The notes under the pieces were generated by a model. The model was not told the DNA's origin and ran no database searches. It saw only the letters and a program-made list of their open reading frames with translations. The translations under genes were made by a program, and so were the position numbers. From NCBI GenBank assembly GCA_963575745.1, contig CAUYUJ010001484.1, forward strand, positions 1 to 64,000: DNA of 64,000 nucleotides, read 5' to 3'. Source of the stretch: Prorocentrum cordatum (Eukaryota > Sar > Dinophyceae > Prorocentrales > Prorocentraceae). Shown here piece after piece: positions 42,320 through 53,529 of the stretch (position 1 is the first letter of the stretch; each line of letters begins with the position of its first letter).

Positions 42320-44588
42320 ACAATGGCAATTGAAGGTAACTGGAAGCTGCTCGACCTTTTGCGACGGCCAAACAGAAGGGCAGATTGTCCACCAGCGCCA
42401 GCACACGTCTCCCAAGACAGGCTGAGGACCTCAAGAGGTGCATGTACGCAACCACCAGGGCGTCGGCCTCCAGACCCAAGATGCCACGGCCCTCCTGGAC
42501 CTGAGTAGCGACGACCCCCCATCCAAGCTTTGGCGTCCAAGAGCCCCGCGGGAACCTCGTCGAACCCCATCTGCTTCTTCAAAGAGCCCTCGATGTCCAG
42601 GTCCCCCTTGGCCTCCTGGAAGCCCTTGACGCCCTCGCACGGGCCCTCGAAGACCTCCGGCGAGCCAAGGGCAGCGTCCTGGTAGGTGTCCTGGGACATG
42701 TCCGGCACGCATGGCGAAGCCGTCGCGGTAGAATCTGGGGGCGATTCCGACGGCAGCCCGGGAGGCCAGGCAGCGGAGGTGGGTGGGAGGAGCGCTCTGT
42801 CTCTCGCACGCGCTCCGCCGGCGACTCGGTAGCGCCAGCGCTCGCACTGCCGCCCGCCACAGGCGATGAGGTCTACGGGCGCCTGACGCCGGCACACCCC
42901 GAGGCCCTCTTCACTGGCGTCGCTGGCGACCAGCCTCGAAGCCCACGGAGCCGTCAGATCGGCCACCAGGAGCGGCAGCAGGCAGCGCGCCCGCCAGAGC
43001 TCCGCGCGGACCGCCGGCCACAGCGTCTGCACCTCCGCGCCCGTCGAGGCGATGAAGGCGTAGGTGGAGTTGAGCAGCCCGAGCGCCTCGCGCCTGACCA
43101 TGGACGCCCAGGTCAGGTGGCCGACGAGGACGCGGACCAAATGTCCCGAGGCGCGACCGCGGCGCAGGAGCTCCTCGATGGCGTAGCGGAGCCTCCACAC
43201 CATGCGCCCCTTGATGGCCAGCCAGCGCCCACGCCGCAGCTCCATGCCCAAGAAGCTGCAGCTGTCCGCGGCCTGCTCGGGCGCGCGCGCCCGCAGCCCG
43301 ACGCCCTCCAGCTCCACCGCGACGCCGGCGAGGGCCCGGTCCGCCTCGGCCTCGACCGAGCTGACCGCCAGGTAGTTGTCGACATACCCGGCGACGGCCG
43401 CCTGCCCCTCGGGCCAGATCACCACGCTGGGCAGCCCATCCTCGATGACGAGCTGGCGGGGCACCCCCGCCCGCTCGATGCCCGCCCGGAGCGACAGCTG
43501 GCACATGTGCAAGGCCCACGAGAAGCCCATGGGCAACACGACGAGGCAAGCCTGCACACGCTCCGTCGGCGGGAGCCCAGCGACGCCCCGAGCCTCCAGA
43601 TGCCGACGAGCGATAGGCGGCAGCCGGAAGTAGTCCAGAGCCCGTCGGAAAGCTCCAGCCGATAGAACGCGTTGTCCACGTCCCCGGCTGCGACGACCAC
43701 CCGACCACCAGGCGCCTCCAGGTTGGCGAAGGCGGCTGCGCTCGGCAGCGCGGTGGCGGGCGGGTCGGCGAAATAGGCATTCGCTGTACGAGTGTCGAAA
43801 ATCAGTCTCAGACGGCCGCTATTCTTTGCCACGCAGAAGACTCCAACTGGCTTGATGCTGGGATCCTCCGCCTGGAAGCAGACCATCTTGCGCTTAAACA
43901 TCTCAGCAAGGAAGTCGCCGTAGGTGACGGGCGAGAAGGAGAGGTGCGGGTCGACGCACGGCCCGCGGGGGCAGACCTGCTGCAGGAGGGCATCAGCCTC
44001 ACCTCGGTCACGCAGCATGCTCGAGCTCCAAGCCCTGAGCCACTGAGCGTCCGGGCCAGCAACGACGTCCGTGATGGGGACGGGATCTTCGCCAACATCC
44101 GGCCACGAGATCAAATCCCGCGAGTGGGGCCGCCGCGGCCCCCCCGAGCTGTAAAGCGGGGAGCCGTCGAGGAGCTCACTGAGAGCTCCGTCATCAAAAC
44201 CTTCGCCAACGGGGAGCGACTCCAGGCTGGCGAACGCGGACTGGACGTGCTCGAGCGACGCCCGCTGATCTTCGGCAAGTCCGACGGCCGACGGCTGGGC
44301 CCCAGGAGCGCACACAGCATTCATGACATCGATCGCATCATTGGCCCAGTCGCGCCCGTGCTCGGATGCGCCTCGGCGGCGACGAGCGCGACGACTGCGT
44401 CCGAAAGGTGGGTCCTCGCCCGGCCCCGCCAGATAGGGCAGCGGGAAGAGATCTCGCTGACGCTCTCCAGCATGAGCAGAGCGAAGGGGAGAAGGTGACT
44501 GGCCTGCAGCAGGGGCGGCGCCAGCCAATTGGCAGGCTGGGGGGGGCGGGCGCCCATCTCCGCCCCCCGCTCCGAGGTCACTTATCAT
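42320..44588 (-). pseudogene. DIRS-like retroelement RT and RNase H, frameshifted and 3' truncated
   Basis: Reverse transcriptase motifs in order: RLIFDTRTAN, AGDVDNAFYRL (motif A, about 43,680), VLPMGFSWALHMCQ (motif B, 43,500-43,541), YVDN (motif C, about 43,380) and FLGMEL. An RNase H follows: ASDASEEGLG (about 42,900), GLEADALVVAYMHLL, LVDNL. The arrangement is that of DIRS-like or Ty3-related elements; no tyrosine recombinase or integrase remains. Reading needs a frame change near 43,637 and another near 42,520 at a GGGGGG run; each is a single-base event and could be a read error. Homology stops at about 42,320, next to family A copy 2. The start ATG at 44,588 overlaps the end of the upstream ORF. 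Confidence 0.85.
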
Positions 44589-45015
44589 TCTCGCCAAAGC
44601 CCTCGCCGTCGTTGCCCTTCTTCTTGCCTTTGCCTGACTTTCGGGGCAACACGCGCTCCGCTCCGGCTTTTCTCTGCTTCATGCGGTAAGCATTCTGCCT
44701 GGACATCTCGTCCTTGCAGAACTCCTGTAGCGCCGGGACGACGCACACGTTGCCGCAGCGCTGGTCCGTCCCCAACATCTCGTGGCCGTTCTCGTTCGGC
44801 GTGTCCACGGCCGGCGCGAGCCTGTCGCGGTACCGTTCCCTCTGGAGCTGCACCGCCCGCGCCAACATCTCGCCTGAGGCGAGATTCGCCACATTCAGCT
44901 GGACGTACACCACCATCCGCTCTAGAATACGGCAGGCTCTATCGTGCTCCTCGACGCCAGGCTCATCACCAGCGAACCGCGTCTCTAAGAGCCATCTGGA
45001 GCATCTTGAGGTCAC
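44578..45015 (-). CDS. Upstream gag-like ORF of the DIRS-like element
   Basis: 145 codons, helical and charged (HDRACRILERMVVYVQLNVA, ARAVQLQRERYRD), with RCGNVCVVPALQEF and a basic GKGKKKG tail. No zinc knuckle. Its TGA (44,580-44,578) overlaps the RT ORF start in the sequence ATGATAAGTGA, so the RT could be made by reinitiation or frameshifting. The 5' end is uncertain because a GC-rich repeat-like segment begins at about 45,020. Confidence 0.55.
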   Translation of the reverse strand: MTSRCSRWLLETRFAGDEPGVEEHDRACRILERMVVYVQLNVANLASGEMLARAVQLQRERYRDRLAPAVDTPNENGHEMLGTDQRCGNVCVVPALQEFCKDEMSRQNAYRMKQRKAGAERVLPRKSGKGKKKGNDGEGFGENDK

Positions 45016-45245
45016 GTCGGTCCTTCTTGGAGCGCTCTTGTGCTGTCTTGGGGGTCTCTGGGACGTCTCCGATGACCCCCTCTGATCGCCCTAGGCGTGC
45101 GGGGAAGGCTTGGCAAAACGCCCTGCGACGAGGCTTGGGGGGCCGCTTCGAGGCCAGTCCAGAGGGTCCCAAAGCCCCAGATCCCGGGAGTCCGGTTTTG
45201 GGGGGTCCCCCCCCCCCGGGCCTGCAAAAATAGAGGAAGAGGAAT

Positions 45246-46314
45246 ACATATACACATACATACATACATACATACCTACCTACATACCTACCTACCTACC
45301 TACCTACCTACATACATACATACAGACACACATACATACATACATACATACATACATACATACACACACATACATACATACATACATACATACATACATA
45401 CGTACATACATACATACATACATACATACATACACACATACATACATACATACACACACATACATACATACATACATACATACATACATACATACATACA
45501 TACATACATACATACATACATACATGCATACATACGTACGTACGTACATACATACATACATACATACATACATACATACACACACAGGCAGGCAGACAGA
45601 CAGACAGACAGACAGACATACGTACATACATACATACATGCGTTCATACATACATACATGCATACATACATACATACATGCCTGCATGCATACATACATA
45701 CATGCATGCATGAATGCATGCATACATACATACATACATACCTGCATACATGCAGACATGCAGACAGGCATACCTACATACATACATACATACATACATA
45801 CATACATACATACATACATACATACATACATACATACATAACATACATTTACACATACATAGAGACATACATACATATATGCATGCATGCATGTATGCAT
45901 ATATGCATGCAGGCATAAATACATATATGTATGCATATATACATACATACGTACATGCATGCATGCATAGATGCATACATGCATAGATCCGTACATACAC
46001 ACATACATGCATGCATATATACATACCTGCGTACATATATACGTATATGCATACATATATGCATATGCATATACGTATACACATACATACACGTATACAC
46101 ATACGTATACATACACATGGTCATAAACATATCCATGTATATGTAAATGCATATACAAATATATACACATACGCATATACATATACATATGCATGTGAAT
46201 CTACATATACAGATACGTATACATATACATGTACATATATATACACATATACATATACATATACATATGTCTATACAAATTCATATACCTATACATATGC
46301 ATATACGTATACAA

Positions 46315-46346
<32 letters not shown>

Positions 46347-46350
46347 GCAT
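45246..46350. repeat. (CATA)n tetranucleotide array, ~1.1 kb, compound with ATATAC
   Basis: Nearly pure CATA from 45,246 to about 45,850 with short CAGA, CTAC and GTAC blocks, then CATGCATA and finally CATATA dinucleotide-rich sequence to 46,350. Long Tyr-Ile-His-Thr or Met-Tyr-Val-Cys frames on both strands are artefacts of the repeat. Confidence 0.95.
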
Positions 46351-46592
46351 GGATGCCGTGCCTGTGTGCGTGTGCACATGAGGCTCTCTTGAATGTAGTC
46401 TGTGTCCAGGGCCTCTTGGAGGCCTCTTGGAGGCACAGAAAATCTATGGATGTGGCCTTTCTGGGCCTTCTTGCGGGTACTCGTTGGGGCCTCTGGGGCA
46501 ATTCCACTCCCATTCATTCTGCTGCTCCTCCCGCTCCTGCCATGCTCCTCCCATGCCTTCCATGCCCCTATTCCTGCCACTCCTTGTGGTCC

Positions 46593-46805
46593 TCATACTC
46601 CTCTCTTTCCTTCCACTCCAGTTCCTGCTGCTGCTGCTGCTTCTGCTGCTCGTCCCCGTCCTCCTCCTTCATCATCCTTCTTCTCCTCCTGCTCGCCCAC
46701 CTGCTCACCCACCACCTCCTCCTCCTCCTCCGGCGTACGCTGGTCCCCTTTCCAAATTGCGCATAACACGACGGGGCCTTTCTGTTGGAGCTCCAGGTCG
46801 GCCAT
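46593..46805 (-). CDS. Possible small protein, 70 residues
   Basis: ATG at 46,805 opens ADLELQQKGPVVLCAIWKGD, then a Glu/Lys-rich tail partly encoded by a CTC/CTG repeat. The first 25 residues look coding, the rest is repeat-derived. It could be the first exon of a longer gene. Confidence 0.25.
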   Translation of the reverse strand: MADLELQQKGPVVLCAIWKGDQRTPEEEEEVVGEQVGEQEEKKDDEGGGRGRAAEAAAAAGTGVEGKRGV

Positions 46806-47099
46806 GGCACGCGCCCGCGTATAAAGAAAAACCAGCATCGTGGGAAGGGATGCGAGGGATAGGATGTCAGATGTGGCGCGAGCGCACCAAGCCTGCCCCC
46901 TCCCCCTTCGCCTCCCCCCACCCGCTGGCTACACGAAAGAGCGACCCTAGGTATGCCTGACCTTGGGTGAGCGGCTTCTCGGAGGCCGCGGGGGGGGGGG
47001 GGCGGGGGGGGAGCCAAACACGAGCGCGCAAGACGCCAGTGCCGCCTTGCGTTCGGCGATCGGGGGACCCCACTGGGCCCGCACCAAAGGTCATTCTGG

Positions 47100-47168
47100 C
47101 GAAGAGCTCCTCCTCCTCCTCCTCCTCCTCCTCCTCCTCCTCCTCCTCCTCCTCCTCCTCCTCCTCCA
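47100..47168. repeat. (CTC)n microsatellite
   Basis: About 20 CTC triplets. A longer GCGGCGACC-type GC repeat follows at about 47,360-47,610. Confidence 0.95.
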
Positions 47169-47359
47169 CTCTAACGCCTCGTCGAACCCGGCCCTCCGCG
47201 ATTGCGAGGCCGCCGAGGCCTTCCCCCCCCCCCCACCCCACCGCCAAGGGCCCCCCCAGCGGCTCCGGCCGGCCCCGACGCGGCAGGCCCGCCCGGGCGC
47301 AGAGCTCCCCCGCGCGCGCGAAGCAGCGAGCGGCCTCGCCCGAGGGACGACGGCCGACA

Positions 47360-47610
47360 CGCCGGCGACCACCACGACGGCGGCGGCGGCGGCGGCGGCG
47401 GCGACCACGACGGCGACGGCGGCGACCACCACGGCAACGTCAGCGGCGACGGCCAGCACAACAGCGACGGCGGCGGCGGCAACGACGGCCACCACGACCA
47501 CGGCGGCGGCGGCGGCGGCGCCGGCGGCGACGGCGACCACCACGACGGCGGCGGCGGCGGCGACGGCGACCACTGCGGCGGCGGCGGCGACGACGGCGAA
47601 GGCGATGAAG
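47360..47610. repeat. GCGRCG/CCACGACGGCG low-complexity array
   Basis: Imperfect GCG-based triplets, open in several frames; not called as coding. Confidence 0.85.
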
Positions 47611-47760
47611 ACCCCCGACGTGGACCCCCCGAGGCCTCGGCCCCCGTCCCCAGAACCAGTTTTTCATCCTGCGTGGTTTTTTGGCGGCCCCAGGACTGGG
47701 CAAGGGCCCCCAGACGCCGAAAACGATGACAAGCCTCAGTTTTGATTCTTGCAATGACGA
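47610..47760 (-). repeat. Family D repeat, diverged copy
   Basis: CCCCAGAACCAG...CATCC..CGTGG...GGCCCC..GACTGGGCAAGGGCCCCC..ACGCCGAAAA matches the 60,110-60,200 stretch of the 59,910-60,475 copy in the same sense. A further scrap lies at 47,870-47,950. Confidence 0.6.
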
Positions 47761-48174
47761 CCACAGCGACGACTGCGGCGGCGGCGAAGGCGGCAAAGAC
47801 GACGCCTCCAGACATCCAGCGCTCTAATTGATTCGATGCGTGGACCCTCTCCAGTGGTCTGGACCACTTGCCTTGGGCCAGTTCTTCGTCCTGAGCCGCT
47901 ATGATTGACGGCCCTGGGGCCCGTTGAGAACCCCAGGAGGCCGAAAATAGCCATCAACCAGCCGCTCACATTTATTGGAGCCTCGCATCTCTGGGCTGGC
48001 GGCGAAGACGACGATCACGACCACCAAGGCCGTGCACGGCCACAGCAAAACCGACAGGCCGAAAGCAGCTTAGAAATGCGCAGCCACGCGGCAGCGGAAC
48101 AATAGCCCACCGACTGCGACGGGACCGACTGCGACCGAACCGTGAACATTCTTGACCACCCTCACATCCGAGGT

Positions 48175-48345
48175 TGCCCCCCCAAAAAAAACATCGCAAT
48201 AAATCACGCCCGGAGCCCTGGACCCCATCTTTCCGCGTCATTTCTCGAACCGGATCGATGTGTGAGGGTCCCAGGGCCCGAAACCGAGCGAAAACGCCCA
48301 ATGTGAAAAAATTGCAGCGCCAGGATCTCAGGGCACGTCGACGAC
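48175..48345 (-). repeat. Family C repeat, copy 1
   Basis: Reverse complement matches 62,395-62,545: CTTGCGATTTTTTCACACTGGGC corresponds to a TTTTTTCACATTGGGCG version here, with GGACCCTCACA, GATG(G/A)GGTCCAGGGCTCC and TTCGCGATG shared. A weaker relative is at 59,630-59,760. It lies in putative introns of the ankyrin gene. Confidence 0.65.
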
Positions 48346-48427
48346 CACGACGACGGCCGACGGCGGCGACGACCACGGCGGCGGCCGCAAGGTCCTCCGC
48401 GCCCCGATCGGCGAGGCGGTGCCTGCG

Positions 48428-48526
48428 GCCCTGGGCCCACAAGGCCCGAGCCTCGCAGGCCGCGGCGAGCAGCGCCGCGCACGCATCGTGGCCGCCGCGC
48501 ACGGCGAGCGTCAGCGGCCGCTCCTC
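48428..48526 (-). CDS. Ankyrin-repeat exon fragment
   Basis: Encodes RPLTLAVRGGHDACAALLAAA, the helix-loop-helix core of one ankyrin repeat (PLxxAxxxGHxxxxxxLL). Codon composition and strand match the ANK pieces at 58.8 and 60.6 kb. Exon limits are not defined. Upstream on the minus strand it is preceded by a GGA-repeat tract (48,560-48,670). Confidence 0.5.
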
Positions 48527-48559
48527 GCCCACGGCCTCCGAGGGGCGCGAAGGTCGTTG

Positions 48560-48672
48560 GGCTACGGCCTCCTCCTCCTCCTCCCCCCCCCCCCCCTCCT
48601 CCTCCTCCCCCCTCCTCCTCCTCCTCCTCCGCCTCCTCCTCCTCCGCCTCCTCCTCCTCCTCTTCTTTCTCC
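48560..48672. repeat. (CTC)n imperfect microsatellite
   Basis: CTC triplets with C-runs and GCCTCC variants. Confidence 0.9.
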
Positions 48673-48719
48673 TGCTTCTCCTCCTCATAATCATCATCAG
48701 CATCATCCTTTCACGTTAG

Positions 48720-49170
48720 ACCGACCTTAGCTGACGCTGTAGCGTTTGTGAAAAATGTGCACGCGGCTCGACCCAAGCACAAAAAGGAAACCTGGCGGGC
48801 GCCGCGGGCCAACTGGAAAAACGAGCCAAGGAAATCTTAGACAATTGAGCAGGCGCCAGCCAAGTCAATGAATACGTGCAGCTCTGGTACCCTAGTATCC
48901 TCTCCGCGACACCACTACCCCATGAAGTCCGCTGGCCCCCTTGTGGGGCCACCAGGCTGTAGGCCGGAGGTTCGCAGTTTCCTGTACCAGTTGCAGCTTC
49001 CAGTGTCCACTGTTACAGTTCTGCTTCTTGCTGCTTACTGTTCCTTGTTGACTTCTTGCTGCTAACTGTTCCTTGTTGATGGACCGCGCAAGGGGGAGAG
49101 GCCCAAAACAGGCATTTTTACCACGCCCAAAACGTATTGTCTGAATTGCTGGGGTGGATAAATATTGACA
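48720..49170. other. Unique sequence, no gene seen
   Basis: A 25-bp near-duplicate CTTGCTGCTTACTGTTCCTTGTTGA / CTTGCTGCTAACTGTTCCTTGTTGA (in parts, about 49,025 and 49,055). No coding signal. Confidence 0.4.
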
Positions 49171-49174
49171 CCCC

Positions 49175-49645
49175 TCACGCAGATCGGCGGGGTGAGGGTC
49201 CAAAAACACATGGGATTGGCCACATTTCTAAAATCCGGTGGCACCTCGCACGCAGATCGGCGGGGTCAGGGTCCAAAAACACACGGGATTTGCCACATTT
49301 CTGAAATTCGGTGGCACCACACACGCAGATCGGCGGGGTCAGGGTCCAAAAACACAAAAAGGATTTGCCACACTTCTGAAATTCGGTGGCACCACTCACG
49401 CTGATCGGCAGGGTCACATTCCAAAAAAACAAAGGATTTGCCACATTTCTGAAATTCGGTGTCACCCCTCACGCAGATCGGCGGGGTCAGGCTCCAAGAG
49501 CACAAGGGATTTGCCACATTTCTCAAATCCGGTTGCACCTCTCACGGAGATCGGCGGGGTCAGGGTCAAAAAAACACAAGGGATTTGCCACATGTCTAAA
49601 ATTCGGTGGCACCTCTCACGCAGATCGGCGGGGTCAGGGTCCAAT
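49175..49645 (+). repeat. 73-bp minisatellite, ~6.5 units
   Basis: The word GATCGGCGGGGT starts at 49,182, 49,255, 49,328, 49,403, 49,476, 49,549 and 49,623, giving steps of 73, 73, 75, 73, 73 and 74 bp. Each unit contains GGGTCCAAAAACACA, GGATTTGCCACATTTCT and AAATTCGGTGGCACC. Units are about 85-95% alike by eye. Confidence 0.95.
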
Positions 49646-49849
49646 TACCCTGTGGCGTACCCAACCATTTCTATACATGTGGCGATTATACTCAGGACCA
49701 TTCAATGCTGATTGGCATTTGAAGGACCCGCAGTGCGCAAGAAGAGCACCCAACAGTGACTTCAGAAGAGCGCAGCAAGACGAAGAACGGCAACTATACA
49801 AAATGGAAACACAGGGGCGTTGAAAGAAACGCGTATAACGCACCTCCGA

Positions 49850-50072
49850 ATGATCCACGTGGGACGTACCTCCGCTGGGCCTCCCAGGAGCCCACGAAAA
49901 TGGCGACAGTTGCACAGATCGCAAGCCCCCCAGGGGGCGGCGAGGTCCCGAGGTGATCCGCGTGGGACCCACCTCCGCTGGGCCTCCCAGGAGCCCACGA
50001 TAGTGGCGACAGGTGCGCAGATCGCAGGACCCCCTGGGGCGGCGAGGTCTCGAGGTGATCCGCGTGGAACGT
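49850..50072 (+). repeat. 103-bp tandem repeat, ~2.2 units
   Basis: GATCCRCGTGG starts at 49,852, 49,955 and 50,057. Units share CTCCGCTGGGCCTCCCAGGAG, the ATGGCGACAG/TAGTGGCGACAG word and GGCGGCGAGGTC. Confidence 0.9.
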
Positions 50073-50074
50073 GC

Positions 50075-50136
50075 CGAAATGGCCCGAGGCCGCCATGCGA
50101 ACCCTGGCACTGGGGCCTTCGGTGGAGCTCCCTATT
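50075..50136 (+). repeat. 61-bp direct repeat flanking the LINE, left copy
   Basis: CGAAATGGCCCGAGG...GGTGGAGCTCCCTAT; repeated at 57,939-58,000 with two mismatches (C/G and G/C). It lies directly outside the LINE 3' end, so it reads as a long target-site duplication. Confidence 0.75.
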
Positions 50137-50151
50137 AGGCAACGATCCTCG

Positions 50152-50195
50152 TGAGGCGAGGCGAGGCGAGGCGAGGCGATGCGAGGCGCCGGTCA
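50152..50195 (-). repeat. CGCCT pentamer 3' tail of the LINE
   Basis: On the plus strand about six GAGGC units with one GATGC variant. It sits at the element's 3' end, as LINE simple-sequence tails do. Confidence 0.7.
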
Positions 50196-50324
50196 GTCGC
50201 CCCGGCGGGGACGGCCCTACGAGAGCCCGGCGGTGGCGCTGGAGCGCCGAGAAAGAACTTTAGTCGAGGGGGGAGGAGGGAGGAGGAAGGACTCAGACCG
50301 TGAAATGGGAGTTTCGCACACAAT

Positions 50325-53300
50325 CCCCACTTGACATAAGCCAATAAATTCGGCTCCAACGCCGAACATGCTTTCTTGTCCGTCGCAATGTGCATCCACC
50401 TCTTGTGGTCGTCGTCTCCGTCGCGTGTAGTGACTGTGCGTGCGAATTGTGTGAATTCGGCATCCCATGTTCTCCGTTGTCCTCCGTGGCGTCGTAGGGT
50501 TTGGCGTGGGTCGTGGGCGTTCGGGGCCCATTGTAGTGAGAGCCGCGCCCATCTGTCGTAGTCGTGGGCTACCACGCGCGATGCTCTAGGGCTGCGTGCG
50601 TCGATCTTCGCACGAATTCTTCCCATGGTTCCAACCCGTCGTCGTCTTCTCCGTCGTCGGCTCTGTCGTGGTGGATGGGGGAGTCTGCTGCGTCGGCGCC
50701 GGTCGTTCCGTTGGCGTCAGTGTCGCGAATGTGGTTTTGTATATTGCGACGCCTTGGCATCCCGATGACAAGCCCGAGCATCCTCCGCTGTGCACGCCGT
50801 AAAGTGAAAAGCATGTCGATGGTGAGGGTCCAAAAAAGAGCACCCGTACATCACTGATGCTGTGATTTTTCCGTTGAAAAGCCTCAGTCGACTGTGGAGT
50901 GGGAAACGCTTGTGTGTCAGCTCGTATCTAAATTGGTTGAAGCGACCCCATCCTGCGGCAATCCTGTTGCGTAGCTCTGTCTGGTGGAAGTCGTGAGAAG
51001 TAAGCTTCCTTCCTAAATACTTCGTGCTCTGGTCGGAAAGCAATATTTCGATGCGTTCGCCGTTGAAGTCGACATGAGAAATTGTTCTCCCCTCTCTCTC
51101 TGGCTGACGTTCGTCAGGATATTGGTCTTGTCCGGGCGCAGTGCCAAATCGCATATCTTGGCTTGGGATTGCACATCTCGGAGCAAGCAGGAAAGTTGTC
51201 GTAAGTTGGGGGCGTAGGGCAAGACATCGTCGGCGAAACGTAGATTTGTGATCCGTGCTAGTGGCGCGAAGCCTAGTTGGATCCCGAAGTTCTTGCGCTG
51301 CCACTCAGGATGAATGTGTCTGAGCACCTGCTCGAGGACAGCATTGAACAAGAAAAAGCTCAGTGGGTCAGCCCTGCTGGTGGTGCCTGTGCTGACTGTT
51401 TGCGCTCGGATGCAATACAACTGTTTGAAGAAGTTGTTGTATGCAAGGGCTATGTGCTGTTGTCGCAAAGCTTACCATAATTGCTCGTGGTCTACACGGT
51501 CGAACGCCTTCTTAATATCGATCGCTGCTGCCCACAGCGGTAGCTGCCACTCGTAGGAACCCTCATGTACGATGGCAGAGGTGAACAGGTGGTCCTCCGT
51601 ACAATAATCCTTCCAGAAGCCTGCTTGGTCAGGGCATTGTTGCGAGTCGAACAGAAAGCTCAGACGGTTGCAAAGGAGGCGAGACATAAATTTGTTGAGC
51701 AATGGGATAGTGGCAATCGGTCTGCAATTGCCTGGGAGTTGTGGGTCTCCTGATTTGTAAAGCACGGTGACTGTGGTGATCTTCCACTGGTCCAGTGGTG
51801 TCTGATTCGGTTTGATGATGTCGCTGCAGAGTCGGAGTAGGCGGCATTGTATGGTAGCGCCCCCAGATTTGAGCATTTCTGCTGTGAGCCCCGCGGTGTC
51901 TCTGCACTTGTCGTTCTTGAGTTGTTTGATTGCTTGCTGGAGTTCGGTTGCGGTGAAGGTGGGATGGTTGAGTCGTGCTGAGTTGTCGTTGGGGTGTCGC
52001 GGAAGCTGTCTGAACGGTGCGGATTATTGTGTAGCTCCTCGTAGGAGGTTGCGAATACGTCTGCGATGCTTTGCCTGTGTGTCTCAGTGACATCAGGTGT
52101 CTTCATTGATGCAATTAGCTCTTTGTGCTTGATGGCTCTTAAGCCAGCTATTATCTGCAGGCCGTTGAAATGGCAAACCATGTGTTCGAGCTTGGCGTTC
52201 ATCTCATTGCGTTTGATGGCCCTTGTCTGCCGCATGATTTGCTTGCTGAGGGACCTTCTGGTAGCTGGGTCCCTTGGTGAAGTAAAGCGTCGTTGTTGGA
52301 TGAGTGCTTTGAGCCGTGCTGTCGGACCGTCGTCGGGGATATCCGGAAGGTCTCTGATGCCTTTCTCGTGGCTTTCCTGGTAGTCCTTGTTTGCAAGCTT
52401 GAGCCCTTCTCCGATGTCCTGGCATCTGCAGTCCAGGTCGGCGTCGTGGTCCTGGTTTGCCAGATGCTCTTGAAGGCACTGCTGGAAAAGAGGGTCGTCA
52501 GCTGCAGGTTGGGAGCGCCTGTGGTGGCGCGTTTGCTTGTGTCTCCTCTTCCTTCTCGCCGTAGTCCTGAATGCCAACTTGATGTGCACTGCTTGGTGGT
52601 CGGAGCCGAGATCTGGGACGTTGGAGGCAAACGAATAAATCACCTGGTTGCGGCGTGCTCTGTCTATCAGGATGTAATCAATTTGTGTCTGAGTCGGCTG
52701 TCTGCCACTGCTCGTGTAAGTGAAAAGGTTGTGGTGGTGCTTGTAGAAGAGAGTGTTTACAATGATCAGCTTACGTGTGCTAGACCAAGTACGGAGCCAC
52801 GTTCCTCGCGGGCTGCACGTGCCCAGTCCGAACTTGCCTGCCGTGCTCCTCCGGCCCAAGGTCTCGGATCGTTCGTCGTCGTCTTTGCCGCCGTCGTTAT
52901 TGTCAAGGTGTCTACCAACCTGTGCATTGAAATCCCCCGTAAGGAATGATGCATGTCCGCTTGTCTTGGGTAGCGGCGGCGCGCAATGAATCCAGGTGGT
53001 CGTACATGTGCTGGATGTGAACGTCTGCGTATCCGGAGTGAGGGAAATACGCCGTCACGACTTTCATGTTCTGTTCTGGGATGTCGATGTCGATGTAGGC
53101 GATTCGCTCGTTGATGGCCTCGAAGCATCTGATATGCCAGACGCGTTGCCTATGAACGAGAAATGCAACTCCTCGCGACGCGTCTGCGTGGCCGGATGCT
53201 GCAAACAAATGGTTGCCACGGCTTATGATCCACATCTCGCGAGAATCAGTTCTCCAGGTCTCGTTGATAGCAAGAACATCCCAGTGTACGTCATTCTATT

Positions 53301-53400
53301 CATACAACAACTTGTCTATGGAATCGTCCGTTGTAAGACTTCGCACATTCTTGTGGATGATGGTAAATGGTTGGGGTGACGATGGATGTGATGCTCGATT
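50325..53400 (-). pseudogene. LINE ORF2: APE endonuclease + reverse transcriptase
   Basis: Endonuclease: FTIIHKNVRSLTTDD start (about 53,365), WDVLAINETWRTD, a GDFN site reached only after a one-base frame change at a GGGGG run (about 52,935), QIDYILIDRARRN and GSDHQAVHI (about 52,600). RT: LYKSGDPQLPGNCRPIA, DIKKAFDRVDHEQLW, RADPLSFFLFN (motif B), FADD (motif C), KYLGRKLT, ASVMYGC. The C-terminus has RVVAHDYDRWARLSLQW. Damage: TAG at 53,298-53,296, TAA at 51,474-51,472, and frame changes near 52,935, 51,890, 51,095, 50,800 and 50,620. This is the APE-type LINE layout (L1/Jockey/Tad-like grade). Confidence 0.9.
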
Positions 53401-53529
53401 TTGCTGATTGTGCTCTTTCTCGTCGCCGTCGTTGCTTTCCCGTGGGCGATTTCGGCATGCTGATTGGAACGTCGCCATCCGCCGTGCTACGTTTTCCTCG
53501 TCCTCCTCGAGTGCTTCGTGAATTGGTCT

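Noticed and set aside
45246-46200. Long open frames of Tyr-Ile-His-Thr and Met-Tyr-Val-Cys repeats on both strands
   Set aside because: They are the necessary translation of a CATA array, which has no stops in several frames.
46963-47745. 260-codon Ala/Thr-rich ORF
   Set aside because: Driven by CTC and GCG/ACG repeats; open in several frames.
49175-49645. Possible CRISPR array (regular repeats)
   Set aside because: The whole 73-bp unit is conserved including the would-be spacers, so it is a minisatellite; the context is eukaryotic.
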